From Vibrio sp. B1FLJ16 (lineage in GTDB: Bacteria; Pseudomonadota; Gammaproteobacteria; Enterobacterales; Vibrionaceae), in NCBI RefSeq assembly GCF_905175385.1, contig NZ_HG992749.1, positions 1,302,001 to 1,366,000 on the forward strand: a stretch of 64,000 nt of DNA, given 5' to 3'. Positions 1 to 9,102 of this stretch are shown here, piece after piece. Under the pieces are notes generated by a model, which had not been told where the DNA came from, did no database searches, and worked only from the letters and a program-made list of their open reading frames with translations. Each line of letters opens with the position of its first letter. Position 1 is the stretch's first letter. Position numbers and translations under genes: made by a program.

Positions 1-492
1 GGTGCGCTAGGTAAAGCGAAAATGGACCTAGACCGCGCAGCAACAGCACTTAACGATAAGCTATCTGCGACTGGCGGCAGCGCTAACGTTGCGGTACTTA
101 AATCTGTTGTAACTCAGGCGAGCTCTGCGATTCCTGTAATGCCGCTGTACATTGCAATGGTATTCAAGAAAATGCGTGAAGAAGGCGTGCATGAAGGCTG
201 TATGGAACAGATCTACCGAATGTTCAGCCAGCGTCTTTATAAAGAAGATGGTTCTGCGGCAGAAGTCGATGACATGAACCGTCTGCGTCTGGACGACTGG
301 GAATTGCGTGACGACATTCAGCAACACTGTCGTGAACTATGGCCGCAAATTACAACTGAAAACCTTAAAGAGCTAACTGACTACGTTGAGTACAAAGAAG
401 AGTTCTTGAAGCTGTTCGGCTTTGGTGTTGACGGTGTGGATTACGAAGCAGATGTTAACCCGGCTGTAGAAGCAGATTTCATTCAAATCTAA
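1..492 (+). CDS. fabV: Enoyl-ACP reductase FabV (C-terminal part, cut by window edge)
   Basis: The reading frame is open from base 1 and ends at 492, giving about 163 residues of a protein that starts outside the window. The sequence matches the C-terminal part of the FabV/trans-2-enoyl-CoA reductase family (about 400 residues in full), which reduces the enoyl-ACP double bond with NADH in the last step of fatty acid elongation. The C-terminal segment is rich in acidic and aromatic residues, as in that family. The catalytic Tyr and Lys lie upstream and cannot be checked. It is followed directly by a strong terminator, so it closes its transcription unit. Confidence 0.85.
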   Translation, partial: GALGKAKMDLDRAATALNDKLSATGGSANVAVLKSVVTQASSAIPVMPLYIAMVFKKMREEGVHEGCMEQIYRMFSQRLYKEDGSAAEVDDMNRLRLDDWELRDDIQQHCRELWPQITTENLKELTDYVEYKEEFLKLFGFGVDGVDYEADVNPAVEADFIQI

Positions 493-521
493 TGCTATTG
501 ATTGGTTAAATCTTACTTAGT

Positions 522-550
522 AAAAAAGGCGCTTAATGAGCGCCTTTTTT
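522..550 (+). terminator. Intrinsic terminator after fabV
   Basis: GGCGC and GCGCC arms (528-544) enclose a short loop and are followed by a run of T. The preceding A run makes it usable on the minus strand for the converging ybjL gene as well. Confidence 0.85.
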
Positions 551-582
551 GTATTTTTAGGGCGGGCGGGGGAGTACCCGAA

Positions 583-2265
583 TCAACTTAATATAATGAG
601 AATTGTACCTGCTAGGGTCATCAAAATATTTGCTATTGCGTATGTACCTGCGTAGCCCAGTGCGGGAATCGTCGATTTAGCGTAGTCGTTCACCACATCC
701 ATTGCAGGGGCACAGGTACGTGCACCGATGATTGCACCAAAAAGCAAAGCGCGGTTCATCTTAAGTAAATAGGCACCGACCAAATATGCCAGAACCACTG
801 GAACCACACTGACAATAAATGCTAAGCCGATGACTTTCGGGCCTACTTGGGTTAAATGTTCAAACATTTTGCCACCGGCGCTCAATCCGATACCGGCCAT
901 AAAGAACATTAAACCGAGATCCTTCACCATGTTCAGTGCCCCTTGTGGTACGTAACCGAAAGTAGGGTGGTTCGCTCGTAAGAAGCCCAATGTGATACCG
1001 GAGAGTAACAGGCCTACGGCATTACCTAAGCTAAATGAAACCTGGCCAAATGTCATGGTGACCAAACCAAACATAATGCCAAGAATAAAGAAGCTACAGA
1101 ATGCGAGCAAGTCTGCCATTTGACTGTGAATCGAGATAAAACCGATTTTTTCAGCAAGTCCGTGCACACGACTCTTTTCACCACTGACCTGAAGTACATC
1201 ACCTTTGGCTAGCACAATGTCTAAGTCCATTGGCATTTCAATTTGGGCTCGAACCACACGGTTAAGGAAACAACCAAACTCTGATAAGTTAAGATCAGAT
1301 AGACGCTTACCAGCAATGGCATCACTTTTTACAACAATTTCTTCTTCCACAATGCGCAAGTCGAGTAAGTTTCGATCAAATACTTCTTTACCGTTACGGA
1401 AACTTGAGTCTAATCGAGCATGGCTATCAGGGAAGCCGACAAGTGCAATCTCGTCGCCCTCTTGTAAGATGGCATCACCATCAGGGTGTGCGAGAATACC
1501 ATTACGGCGGATTCGCTCAATGTAGCAACCGGTTTGACGATAGATACCTAACTCGCGTAAGTTTTTTCCGTCTGTCCAGTCAATCAGTTCAGAACCTACG
1601 CGATATGCACGGATGATCGGAAGGTAGACTTTTCTTTGCCCGGAGTTGCCAAGTCCACGTTCCTGAGCGATTTGTTGCGCTGAGTCGGAAAGGTTCTGCT
1701 TTTGCAGTTTTGGTAATAATTTGGCAAACATGATCATGCTGATTAAACCAATCAGATAAGCCATCGCATAACCTACGGATAGATTTTCTAATACCAGAGA
1801 AAAGTCCATATTACGCGGTACTGATGCAAGTCCGGAATTAAGAGCATCTTGCGCACCTACAAGTACTGGCGTTGCTGTCAGTGCCCCAGCCATCATACCT
1901 GCGGATAGCCCATATTCGAGGCCAAAGTAGTGGCTAAGGCCATAAGTTAAGCTTACTGCCGAAACAAGTACCGTCATGCTTAAAACGAAGTAGTGTTTTC
2001 CGTCTCTGAAGAAGATACCAAAAAAGTTAGGTCCAGCCTCAATACCAACACAGTAGATAAACAGCATAAAGCCGATAGTTAGCGCTTCGGCATTAAATGA
2101 GAAGCCCAAGTGGCCCATGATGAGGGAAGTAATCAGAACACCGATGGAATTCCCGAGTTGCAACGTTCCAAAACGGATTTTTCCAAAGGTAAGGCCGATG
2201 GCTAATACGACGAAGATGAGAAGAATTGGGTTCTGTTCGAGAAGATATACGACGTCTATGTTCAC
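583..2265 (-). CDS. ybjL: YbjL/AspT-family putative anion exchanger with RCK_C domains
   Basis: This is a membrane protein of the aspartate:alanine exchanger family (YidE/YbjL duplication). Two hydrophobic blocks of about five helices each flank a central cytosolic region of roughly residues 200-370 that carries two TrkA-C (RCK_C) domains. The substrate is unknown. The open frame extends to a TTG at 2292, but the GTG at 2265 gives a 560-residue protein beginning with residues NIDVV, which matches the family's usual length and start, so I chose it. No strong Shine-Dalgarno is visible for either start. It converges on fabV. The grxA terminator separates it from grxA, so it probably has its own promoter. 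Confidence 0.85.
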   Translation of the reverse strand: MNIDVVYLLEQNPILLIFVVLAIGLTFGKIRFGTLQLGNSIGVLITSLIMGHLGFSFNAEALTIGFMLFIYCVGIEAGPNFFGIFFRDGKHYFVLSMTVLVSAVSLTYGLSHYFGLEYGLSAGMMAGALTATPVLVGAQDALNSGLASVPRNMDFSLVLENLSVGYAMAYLIGLISMIMFAKLLPKLQKQNLSDSAQQIAQERGLGNSGQRKVYLPIIRAYRVGSELIDWTDGKNLRELGIYRQTGCYIERIRRNGILAHPDGDAILQEGDEIALVGFPDSHARLDSSFRNGKEVFDRNLLDLRIVEEEIVVKSDAIAGKRLSDLNLSEFGCFLNRVVRAQIEMPMDLDIVLAKGDVLQVSGEKSRVHGLAEKIGFISIHSQMADLLAFCSFFILGIMFGLVTMTFGQVSFSLGNAVGLLLSGITLGFLRANHPTFGYVPQGALNMVKDLGLMFFMAGIGLSAGGKMFEHLTQVGPKVIGLAFIVSVVPVVLAYLVGAYLLKMNRALLFGAIIGARTCAPAMDVVNDYAKSTIPALGYAGTYAIANILMTLAGTILIILS

Positions 2266-2398
2266 TGTGTGGCTCGGTAAAGTGGGTGCCAAGATAGGTT
2301 ATAGACGGAGATTGTAACTAAATATAGCAAAAAGATAAGTGAAATTTTTTATCTTTTTTCATTAGCTATCTTAGGGAAGTAACAGTCTGATAAATAAC

Positions 2399-2425
2399 AA
2401 AAAAGCCGCTAGAAGCGGCTTTTTA
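2399..2425 (-). terminator. Intrinsic terminator after grxA
   Basis: AGCCGCT and AGCGGCT arms around 2404-2420 with A and T tracts on both sides. It lies 15 bases past the grxA stop. Confidence 0.8.
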
Positions 2426-2440
2426 GAAAATCTGGTTATA

Positions 2441-2710
2441 TTACGCTGCGTCAAATAGACCTAAGTGCTCTTTCGCGTAAGCTTCAAAATCATCACAACC
2501 ACCAATGTGCTCTTGGTCGATAAAGATTTGAGGAACGGTTGCAACTGGCTTACCTACTGTTTTCTCTAGGTCTGCTTTTGAAATGCCTTCAGCGTGAATA
2601 TCAACATAGCGGTAGTTAAAGTCATCACGTTTTGCTTTAAGCGTTTCTGCATGCTCTTTTGCACGAACACAGTAAGGACATGCTGGGCGACCGAAGATAA
2701 CAACGAACAT
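2441..2710 (-). CDS. grxA: Glutaredoxin 1
   Basis: This is an 89-residue glutaredoxin with the redox-active CPYC motif at residues 11-14 near the N terminus. The later TVPQIF stretch and GG turn form the glutathione-binding surface. It reduces disulfides, including that of ribonucleotide reductase, using glutathione. The length fits GrxA rather than the monothiol type. A cytosolic location is expected because there is no signal peptide. The start has AAGGAGA-like bases just upstream on the minus strand. Its terminator follows directly, so it is monocistronic. It is divergent from the alcohol dehydrogenase gene at 3006. Confidence 0.95.
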   Translation of the reverse strand: MFVVIFGRPACPYCVRAKEHAETLKAKRDDFNYRYVDIHAEGISKADLEKTVGKPVATVPQIFIDQEHIGGCDDFEAYAKEHLGLFDAA

Positions 2711-3005
2711 ATTTTAATTTCTCCTAAATCTATTCTGAGTGAAAGCAGACAAAAACGCATTGCTTAAGTGGCTCTCTTTTACTTGGCTAACTATGCCCGA
2801 TCCCTTTGAGGAAATAAAGTAACAATTCCCTCTTAGTTATATAGGTAAAATCTATCGAGCAAAAAATGTTCTTGAATTAGTGCTGTGAAGTGACGCATAA
2901 AAACTTATTTTTTATGTGGATATTGATGGCAAGGTGGAATAGGTCAACTTTTTTTACTGCAAACCATAGCACTCTACTAGAAGTTATCGTTCGGGGAGGA
3001 AGTGT

Positions 3006-4244
3006 ATGTTTCAGTTCATGACTGCAACCAGGATTATATTCGGCGAGGGTGCACTACGGGATTCACTCACCGTTATTAATCAGTTTGGCTACAGTGTTCT
3101 GTTGGTGACTGGCAAAGACAGACAAAGAGCTATACCAATACTGAACTACTTGAAAGCACAAAACATGCGTTATCAGCATGTCGCAATTGACGGTGAGCCA
3201 AATATTACCATGGTGGAGGAAACAGCCGTTATTGGCCGAAAGTTTAAACCAGATATGGTAGTTGCGATTGGCGGAGGGAGCGTTCTCGATATGGGTAAAG
3301 CGCTAGCGGCCATCATCCCCAATCAAGGGAATGTCTATGACTACGTTGAAGTGGTCGGTCGCAATGTCCCGTTAAAGGCTAAGCCTCTCACTTTTATTGC
3401 AATTCCAACCACGGCAAGCACTGGTTCAGAAGTGACTAGAAATGCCGTGCTAAAGTCCGGGCAGGATAAGGTAAAAGTCAGCCTAAGAAGCCCTGAGATG
3501 TTGGCAGACGTCGCCATTGTCGATCCGACATTAACTTATGGTACGGACCAGTATACATCGGGCCGAGGTGCGATGGATGCTTTCACACATTTGATGGAGG
3601 CCTACGTTTGCGGGGCTCCTAATCCACTGACTGATATGGTTTGTGAAGAAGGGTTGCGCCGTCTAAGCCAGTCGGTTGTAGCCGGATGCAAAGAGGATAA
3701 CTATAGCGCGCGCTCGGACTTGTCTTTTGCAGCTTTGCTTGGTGGTATGGCGATCACCAACGCGAAATTGGGTGCTGCCCATGGACTGGCCTCCGCACTG
3801 GGCGGAAAGTTGGATGCACCTCATAGTGTGATAACGGCACGTCTGGCTCCTCACGTGATGCAGGAAAATATCAACGCTGCGAAAAAAGCGGGCAGGGCAG
3901 ATGTGGTCGATCGTTACAGAAAGATTGCCCAAATAGTAACGAATCGTACAAATGCAAATGAGCACGATGGCGTTTTATGGGTAAGTATGGTGTTAGACAA
4001 GCTAGAATTACCGTCTTTAGGTAAGTTCGGCGTATGTCAGACTTCATTTGAGCAGGTTGCGAAAGATGCACTTAAATCTATGGCGATAAAAGGGAATCCA
4101 TTACCTCTCAATCAGGAGCGTCTGATCTATATTCTTAAACAAGTATGTGATTGTCGAAGTGATTGCGAAACAGAACTGGTGCCGAAAGTTAGCACTGTTG
4201 AGGTGTTAGGATCGAGAAATGATCTATCGAGCGTTAATGAATAA
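3006..4244 (+). CDS. Iron-containing (type III) alcohol dehydrogenase
   Basis: This 412-residue protein is of the Fe-ADH family, which reduces aldehydes or oxidises alcohols with NAD(P)H. The GGGSVLDMGKA nucleotide loop lies near residues 94-104. The metal-ligand pattern is intact: Asp and His in AMDAFTH, His in GAAHG, and His in DAPHS 14 residues later. The residue that serves as a second histidine (proton relay, H267 in FucO) is Ser here (HGLAS), so catalysis may differ from FucO-type enzymes. A GGGAGGAAGTGT stretch just upstream supplies the ribosome binding site. It converges with hexR through a shared terminator. The substrate cannot be assigned. Confidence 0.85.
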   Translation: MFQFMTATRIIFGEGALRDSLTVINQFGYSVLLVTGKDRQRAIPILNYLKAQNMRYQHVAIDGEPNITMVEETAVIGRKFKPDMVVAIGGGSVLDMGKALAAIIPNQGNVYDYVEVVGRNVPLKAKPLTFIAIPTTASTGSEVTRNAVLKSGQDKVKVSLRSPEMLADVAIVDPTLTYGTDQYTSGRGAMDAFTHLMEAYVCGAPNPLTDMVCEEGLRRLSQSVVAGCKEDNYSARSDLSFAALLGGMAITNAKLGAAHGLASALGGKLDAPHSVITARLAPHVMQENINAAKKAGRADVVDRYRKIAQIVTNRTNANEHDGVLWVSMVLDKLELPSLGKFGVCQTSFEQVAKDALKSMAIKGNPLPLNQERLIYILKQVCDCRSDCETELVPKVSTVEVLGSRNDLSSVNE

Positions 4245-4279
4245 ACGATAGTTAAAATGAAAATAACGGTATGAAGAAA

Positions 4280-4309
4280 GAAAGGGGAGCATGTAGCTCC
4301 CCTTTCTTT
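4280..4309. terminator. Bidirectional terminator between the alcohol dehydrogenase and hexR
   Basis: AAAGGGGAGC and GCTCCCCTTT arms form a perfect stem flanked by A and T tracts. It serves both converging genes. Confidence 0.85.
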
Positions 4310-4323
4310 ATCGATATAGACAA

Positions 4324-5178
4324 TTAGTATTGGCTAAGCTTGTCGTAACGACTGTCTTTCAGCGCATCTTTTACTCGCTTCAGGTTCTCGCGGAAACCTG
4401 TACCGCGACGAAGTGTGAAGCCCGTTGCCAGAACATCGATAACAGTCATCTGAACAACACGACTTGCCATTGGCATGTAAACGTCGGTATCTTCAGGAAT
4501 GTCCAACGTAATTGCTAATGAACTTGCTCTTTCTAATGGAGAGTCTTTCGCCGTTATTGCGATAACGGTTGCACCATTTTCACGAGCTAGATTCGCAATC
4601 TCTACTTGGCTCTTCGTGCGGCCAGTATGAGAGATAAGAACGATGACGTCATTGTCACTGCAATTTATGCAGCTCATGCGTTGCATGACGATATCTTCAA
4701 AGCAAGTAATAGGAATATTAAAGCGAATAAACTTGTTTTGAGCGTCGCGAGCTACGGCAGATGAAGCGCCTAGTCCGAAGAAAGAAATACGCTTCGCCTG
4801 AGTAAGCAAATCTACTGCACGATTGATTTGCATCGCATCAAGACTATTTTTGGCAACATCCAGGCAAGCCATCGTAGATTCGAAGATTTTGTGCGTATAA
4901 GCATCAGGACCATCGTCTTCTTCTACGTTGCGGTTTACATATGGTGTTCCGTTAGCAAGGCTCTGTGCCAAGTGAAGTTTAAAATCTGGAAAACCTTTAG
5001 TATCCAGGCGGCGACAAAAGCGGTTTACAGTGGGCTCACTTACGTCAGCCATTTTAGCTAACGTGGCAATGCTTGAATGAATTGCAGTTTGTGGAGACGC
5101 CATAATTACTTCTGCAACTTTGCGCTCAGACTTACTGAAATTCTCCAGGTTCTTTTGGATTTTTTCTAATGTATTCAT
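4324..5178 (-). CDS. hexR: RpiR-family regulator HexR
   Basis: This 284-residue transcription factor has an N-terminal RpiR-type helix-turn-helix (about residues 1-75, containing SEPTVNRFCRR) and a C-terminal SIS sugar-phosphate domain (about 120-260, with SHTGRT). In Gammaproteobacteria HexR represses central carbon genes such as zwf and gapA and releases DNA when it binds 2-keto-3-deoxy-6-phosphogluconate. The frame opens at a GTG at 5187; the ATG at 5178 aligns with the start of E. coli HexR, so I chose it. No classical HexR box is obvious in its own promoter region, which instead carries an inverted repeat and a Fur-like site. Confidence 0.92.
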   Translation of the reverse strand: MNTLEKIQKNLENFSKSERKVAEVIMASPQTAIHSSIATLAKMADVSEPTVNRFCRRLDTKGFPDFKLHLAQSLANGTPYVNRNVEEDDGPDAYTHKIFESTMACLDVAKNSLDAMQINRAVDLLTQAKRISFFGLGASSAVARDAQNKFIRFNIPITCFEDIVMQRMSCINCSDNDVIVLISHTGRTKSQVEIANLARENGATVIAITAKDSPLERASSLAITLDIPEDTDVYMPMASRVVQMTVIDVLATGFTLRRGTGFRENLKRVKDALKDSRYDKLSQY

Positions 5179-5421
5179 AGTGTTCACGAGGGTATAGAGA
5201 ACAACTCGCTGGCTCTGTTAACGCATAGAAACACACAGGATTTACGGTAATATGCTCGTTAACGAAAGCTACCAGCGCCATAGATTCAGTATAAACCTGA
5301 TCTTTAACTCGACTAAACCAATAACGGTTAATAATTAATAAGAATTTGACAAACCTCAAACAAAATTTTCTGAAAACTACAGAAATGAATGTGGAAATGA
5401 AGGTTTGTTGCAATACCTTAG

Positions 5422-5436
5422 CGATAATGATTATTG
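5422..5436. promoter_or_regulatory. Fur-box-like palindrome
   Basis: CGATAATGATTATTG matches the 7-1-7 Fur core TGATAATnATTATCA at 11 of 14 fixed positions. It lies about 245 bases upstream of hexR, next to an inverted repeat. In such AT-rich DNA this could be chance. Confidence 0.3.
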
Positions 5437-5478
5437 AGTTACATTAAAAAGAAAGAAATTTTCAAGTCAATGTAACTC
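5436..5478. repeat. Perfect 10-bp inverted repeat past panP
   Basis: GAGTTACATT (5436-5445) and AATGTAACTC (5469-5478) are exact complements with a 23-base spacer. The repeat lies just past the panP stop and in the distal hexR upstream region. It lacks a following T tract, so it is not a typical terminator; it could be a paired operator or an mRNA-end hairpin. Confidence 0.55.
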
Positions 5479-5488
5479 GAACTTTTCG

Positions 5489-7135
5489 TCAGGATGCCAG
5501 AATATCAGAAACCATTTCCTGAATTTTTGTGGTCAAACTTGGTGCTTGCTGAGCAATTTCTCTTTGCTCATTCAGTACGGAATCAAATATGTCTGTGGTG
5601 GTTAACGGGTTTGCAAGAACAACACGGAAGACAATCGTGCTCATGCGCTGCCACTGTACCGGATTCAGAGTGGTACGGGAAACAAAGGACTTACCTGTTT
5701 CTCGTTGACGTTTCTGAATAAACTGAGTTAACTGGTTGATTAACTCGTTCAGCTTTTCTTTCTGAGCGCCTTGCGCTTTCTCTAGCGCTTTACGGATGTC
5801 TGCTGGTAAGTAGCGATAGGTGAGCAGACAAAGCTCTGGCTCTGAAACCAGCTCAAAATCTTCTTGTTTTTGAATTAAATCAGCGAAGTAGCGTGCTTTC
5901 TCAATACTCTGATCAATTAAAAGCTCGTAACCCGGTCGACTAATGATGTGCATAGCCGCATACACGAGCATCGCCATGCCAGAGCGAGAACCTTCCAGGG
6001 TATGACTGCCTAAGTCTTTAGAACCCTTACGTAAAATGTATTGCGCATGGTGTTCAACCGATCTCATCGCATCAGGGTCTTTGAACAGCACCATGCCGGC
6101 GCCCATTGGGATGTAAAGCTGTTTGTGCGCATCAATAGTGACAGAATCCGCCAACTCAATGCCGTCTAGCAGGTGGCGATGATGATTTGACATTAAAGTC
6201 GCACCACCCCAAGCGGCGTCGACGTGAAAATGACAGTCTTGCTCCTGGCAAACTTTAGCAATAGAAGCCAGAGGATCTACGTTACCAGTTTCTGTCGTAC
6301 CCGCGACGCCAACTACAGCTATCGGTTTGATGTTCTGTGTTTTCAACTCGCTGATTTTTGCTTTCAGATCGTCGACAATGATGCGGTTTTTAGAGTCGGT
6401 TTTGACAGCGACCAAACCTTCTTGACCCAATCCGAGTACATCTGCAGCTTTTTTGAGCGAGTAATGACCGCGCTCAGAAACCAGAATTGCCAAACCCTCG
6501 TAACCATAATGCTTCATGGCTTTGAAGAGGCCTTCTTTTTCTACGCCTTTAAACTCGCCGTTAGCTTTTAACGCTTTGTTCCGTGCAACCCAAAGAGCAG
6601 TGATGTTTGCGATGGTACCACCGGAGCAAAACGCACCCAGGGAGTGATTGGCGCTGTGCATCCACTGGTTATAGAACGACTCTGACTGGCCATAGATTAA
6701 ACGATGCAGCATGCCCAGAACTTGACGCTCTAGTGGTGTAAACGCTTTTGAGGTTTCGATCTTAACCAGATTCTGATTTAGAGCGATCATGATCTTCGAC
6801 AGAGGCATCAGAAAGTACGGCAGTGCGGATGTCATATGACCAATAAAACTTGGAGCAGATGTATGAACCGAGTGCGATACTAAGGTATCGAGCAGGTGTT
6901 CGGTGTGGTCCGACACAAACGAAGGTTGCTCGGGAATCTGAGCAGAAGAAAAGTCTTTCTCGATTTCACGTAAAGGCTTTTCTTCTGCCACGATGTGCTC
7001 ACGAAGAAATTGGTTCAAGTTGCGAGAGAGACTTTCGTCAATTTTTGTCAACGTCGAGTCCGGACCTTCTGGAATAGTGAAGATCCTCAACAAGCTTTCA
7101 AAGCTGACGTCAGCAGTTTTTTGTTCCTTAACCAT
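5489..7135 (-). CDS. panP: PLP-dependent aspartate 1-decarboxylase PanP
   Basis: This 548-residue group II PLP decarboxylase carries the lysine motif DAHKQLY in the second half of the protein, with the upstream HVDAAWGG stretch that contacts the cofactor. Its length and N-terminal extension fit the PanP family (TIGR03799) of Vibrio and relatives. PanP makes beta-alanine from aspartate for pantothenate and CoA synthesis in bacteria lacking the pyruvoyl enzyme PanD. Older annotation often calls it glutamate decarboxylase. It is cytosolic. It stands alone, with more than 200 bases on each side. Function rests on family knowledge; the substrate cannot be read directly. Confidence 0.85.
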   Translation of the reverse strand: MVKEQKTADVSFESLLRIFTIPEGPDSTLTKIDESLSRNLNQFLREHIVAEEKPLREIEKDFSSAQIPEQPSFVSDHTEHLLDTLVSHSVHTSAPSFIGHMTSALPYFLMPLSKIMIALNQNLVKIETSKAFTPLERQVLGMLHRLIYGQSESFYNQWMHSANHSLGAFCSGGTIANITALWVARNKALKANGEFKGVEKEGLFKAMKHYGYEGLAILVSERGHYSLKKAADVLGLGQEGLVAVKTDSKNRIIVDDLKAKISELKTQNIKPIAVVGVAGTTETGNVDPLASIAKVCQEQDCHFHVDAAWGGATLMSNHHRHLLDGIELADSVTIDAHKQLYIPMGAGMVLFKDPDAMRSVEHHAQYILRKGSKDLGSHTLEGSRSGMAMLVYAAMHIISRPGYELLIDQSIEKARYFADLIQKQEDFELVSEPELCLLTYRYLPADIRKALEKAQGAQKEKLNELINQLTQFIQKRQRETGKSFVSRTTLNPVQWQRMSTIVFRVVLANPLTTTDIFDSVLNEQREIAQQAPSLTTKIQEMVSDILAS

Positions 7136-7257
7136 GGCAAAGAATCATTTGTAATTATTTAGGTAATGCGAGCGGCACAATCTAAACCAAAACGGATTTA
7201 AAGTCCCGTTTTAATTATGAAAGGCCATGTTGAAGAAATGGAAATGCAGTCATTTAG

Positions 7258-7345
7258 TAACCCCAGATTACAGCTTGAACATTATCAGGTTATTCTAGCA
7301 GTGAATCGCGTCTTGCAGCTTGGTTCACTTTCTGCTCTGGGGTTA
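7258..7345. repeat. Nested inverted repeat in the panP 5' region
   Basis: TAACCCCAGA (7258-7267) and TCTGGGGTTA (7336-7345) are perfect 10-bp complements that bracket 68 bases. Inside them AGTGAA and TTCACT form a second stem. The outer arm begins 7 bases after the stop of the gene at 7353, so on the minus strand this is its 3' UTR. There is no T tract. Confidence 0.55.
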
Positions 7346-7352
7346 TAGGGTT

Positions 7353-7865
7353 TTAATTACATTTCTGCTTTTCTAGTTTCTCGATCGACTGGTTGTACTT
7401 ATTAAGAGCAGAGTCAATTTTTTGAGGGTGGCTTAGCAAATCTGCAAACGCAGAGCGAAGCTCGTAGTTTTTCTCGTGGTTTGTAGACTGGCGGTCAGTA
7501 AATGTTTTCTGTGCTGCTTCGCCCAGTTTGTCACTGCGGCTTGCAAGCTGTTTTACGTCGTGTTGCTCAAGCTTTAGCCATGCTTCAACTGGTAACTCAG
7601 TCGCAACCCGACTCGGATCGTGCTTTAGAAAATAGTGAACGGCTTCTCGGTTAAGCTCAAAATGGTGTTTACGGCCATCTAGGAACCATTGGCTAACGTC
7701 ATCCAGGTCAGGGTATTGAGTAACGGTCAAATCAACGAGATCTTGATACCATTGTAGCGAAGCGTCGACATAGCCATCGTATTTGTTAGCCAGACATTGT
7801 TGATCTGCGGCAAACGTAAAAGTTGAGCTCGTCGCGAGGATCGCGGCAACGACAAAGCGTTTCAT
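7353..7865 (-). CDS. Unknown periplasmic protein
   Basis: I do not recognise a family for this 170-residue protein. A signal peptide is clear: MKR, a hydrophobic core, then a likely cut after TFAA near residue 20. The mature part is hydrophilic and mostly helical in character, with many Lys, Asp and Gln residues. It has two cysteines, one near the mature N terminus and one three residues from the end, which could form a disulfide bridging the termini. It is probably soluble in the periplasm. It is flanked by panP and lysO on the same strand, each more than 200 bases away, so an operon is unlikely. Confidence 0.7.
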   Translation of the reverse strand: MKRFVVAAILATSSTFTFAADQQCLANKYDGYVDASLQWYQDLVDLTVTQYPDLDDVSQWFLDGRKHHFELNREAVHYFLKHDPSRVATELPVEAWLKLEQHDVKQLASRSDKLGEAAQKTFTDRQSTNHEKNYELRSAFADLLSHPQKIDSALNKYNQSIEKLEKQKCN

Positions 7866-8074
7866 ACTTCTTCCTTCTGGTGGTTAAACCTTTAGTTAAC
7901 GTGAACATGCAATATATGATGCATAACTCTTAGATCTCATCGAATTCAAATGAATCATTGGGCTGTAAATAAAAAGAGAGCTAAGAGACCGATATTATAA
8001 CGACCATTTCTACGTTAACTAGGTTTTTAAATTTTTGCCGTATTGTAATGGATGTTAAAGATAAAACCTGAGAT

Positions 8075-8980
8075 CTAGCTAGCAAGTGATACAAAGAAAA
8101 GCATCATAACCGGAACTAGAAGACTTAAAATAAAGCCACTAACAATAGCGACGGGTACACAGCGTACTCCTCCGGTTGTTTGAATGACCGGCAAAGTAAA
8201 GTCCATTGCTGTTGCCCCGGCGTAACCAATAGCGGAACATGGATAATGGCGAATGAATAGGGGGATAGCTACTAGGGCCACTAATTCTCGCATAAGTTCT
8301 ATCAGGAATGAGGCGCCACCAAATACTGGACCAAATGCGTCGCCCATCAAAATACCCGCTAAAGAATACCAGCCAAATCCGGACGCCATTGCCAGTGCTT
8401 GATAGAGCGGAAGATCTAAAATAAAAGACGCGATAACACCACCGACCATACAAGTTACAACGATGACAGCAGCAATGGCCATGCCTTGTTTGTTCAATAA
8501 AATTTGTCTCAGTGTCAGACCGCTGTTTCGCAGCTGGATACCAATGAAGAACAATAGAAGAAAAAGTATCCATTCACTCGCGGAATCAACCCAAGATAAA
8601 TCGATAGGCAAAATAAGCCCCGCCAGTAAACCGCCACCAACAACAACAATCAGCTTGGCAGACTCTAACGCCATGGATGATAAGGGTAACTTAGTGTGGG
8701 TGTTATCAGTCTTAAGGGGGATAATTTTATCCACTATTGGCAGAGCAAGTAAGTTACATACGCTCAGGCATACAAAGAATGTACTCGCATAAAGTAATAT
8801 GTTTTGTAAGTTACTACTCAGGTTATCTAAAGCCGCAAGGCTTAGGCCCATTAGCGACAAAATGACATAAATAAGGTGTGATGTAGATTGGTTAATTCTC
8901 TCAAGCACCGAAGCGCGAGAAATAGGAATTAGATACCCGACAACTAATGGGGCAAAAATGAATAGCATCCCTGAAAACAT
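8075..8980 (-). CDS. lysO: Lysine exporter LysO (YbjE, DUF340)
   Basis: This 301-residue membrane protein has about eight hydrophobic helices, and its layout matches LysO/YbjE: an N-terminal helical pair, a loop near residues 95-105, then a C-terminal half with conserved Gly, Asp and Glu in membrane segments (GDAFGPVFG, FLIELMRE). LysO exports L-lysine and toxic analogues across the inner membrane in E. coli. A 20-bp palindrome about 50 bases upstream (9033-9052) is a candidate operator. It is on the same strand as the HDOD gene, with a 120-base gap. Confidence 0.88.
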   Translation of the reverse strand: MFSGMLFIFAPLVVGYLIPISRASVLERINQSTSHLIYVILSLMGLSLAALDNLSSNLQNILLYASTFFVCLSVCNLLALPIVDKIIPLKTDNTHTKLPLSSMALESAKLIVVVGGGLLAGLILPIDLSWVDSASEWILFLLLFFIGIQLRNSGLTLRQILLNKQGMAIAAVIVVTCMVGGVIASFILDLPLYQALAMASGFGWYSLAGILMGDAFGPVFGGASFLIELMRELVALVAIPLFIRHYPCSAIGYAGATAMDFTLPVIQTTGGVRCVPVAIVSGFILSLLVPVMMLFFVSLAS

Positions 8981-9032
8981 AAAACTCCATGATTCCTTTA
9001 TGAGATAAGACTAGGACAAGCCAAAGACTAGC

Positions 9033-9052
9033 ATCACTCAACCTTGAGTGAT
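9033..9052. promoter_or_regulatory. Perfect palindrome upstream of lysO
   Basis: ATCACTCAA and TTGAGTGAT are exact 9-bp complements with a CC spacer, 53 bases upstream of the lysO start. It looks like a dimer-binding operator. The regulator is unknown; it does not resemble an ArgR box. Confidence 0.45.
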
Positions 9053-9102
9053 TCATCTATCGCGAATAACGTTTACTTAGTAAGGTTTATTGAGTAACGG
9101 GT

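Noticed and set aside
5132..5413. 93-codon minus-strand frame upstream of hexR
   Set aside because: It overlaps the hexR start in another frame and looks like promoter DNA read as protein.
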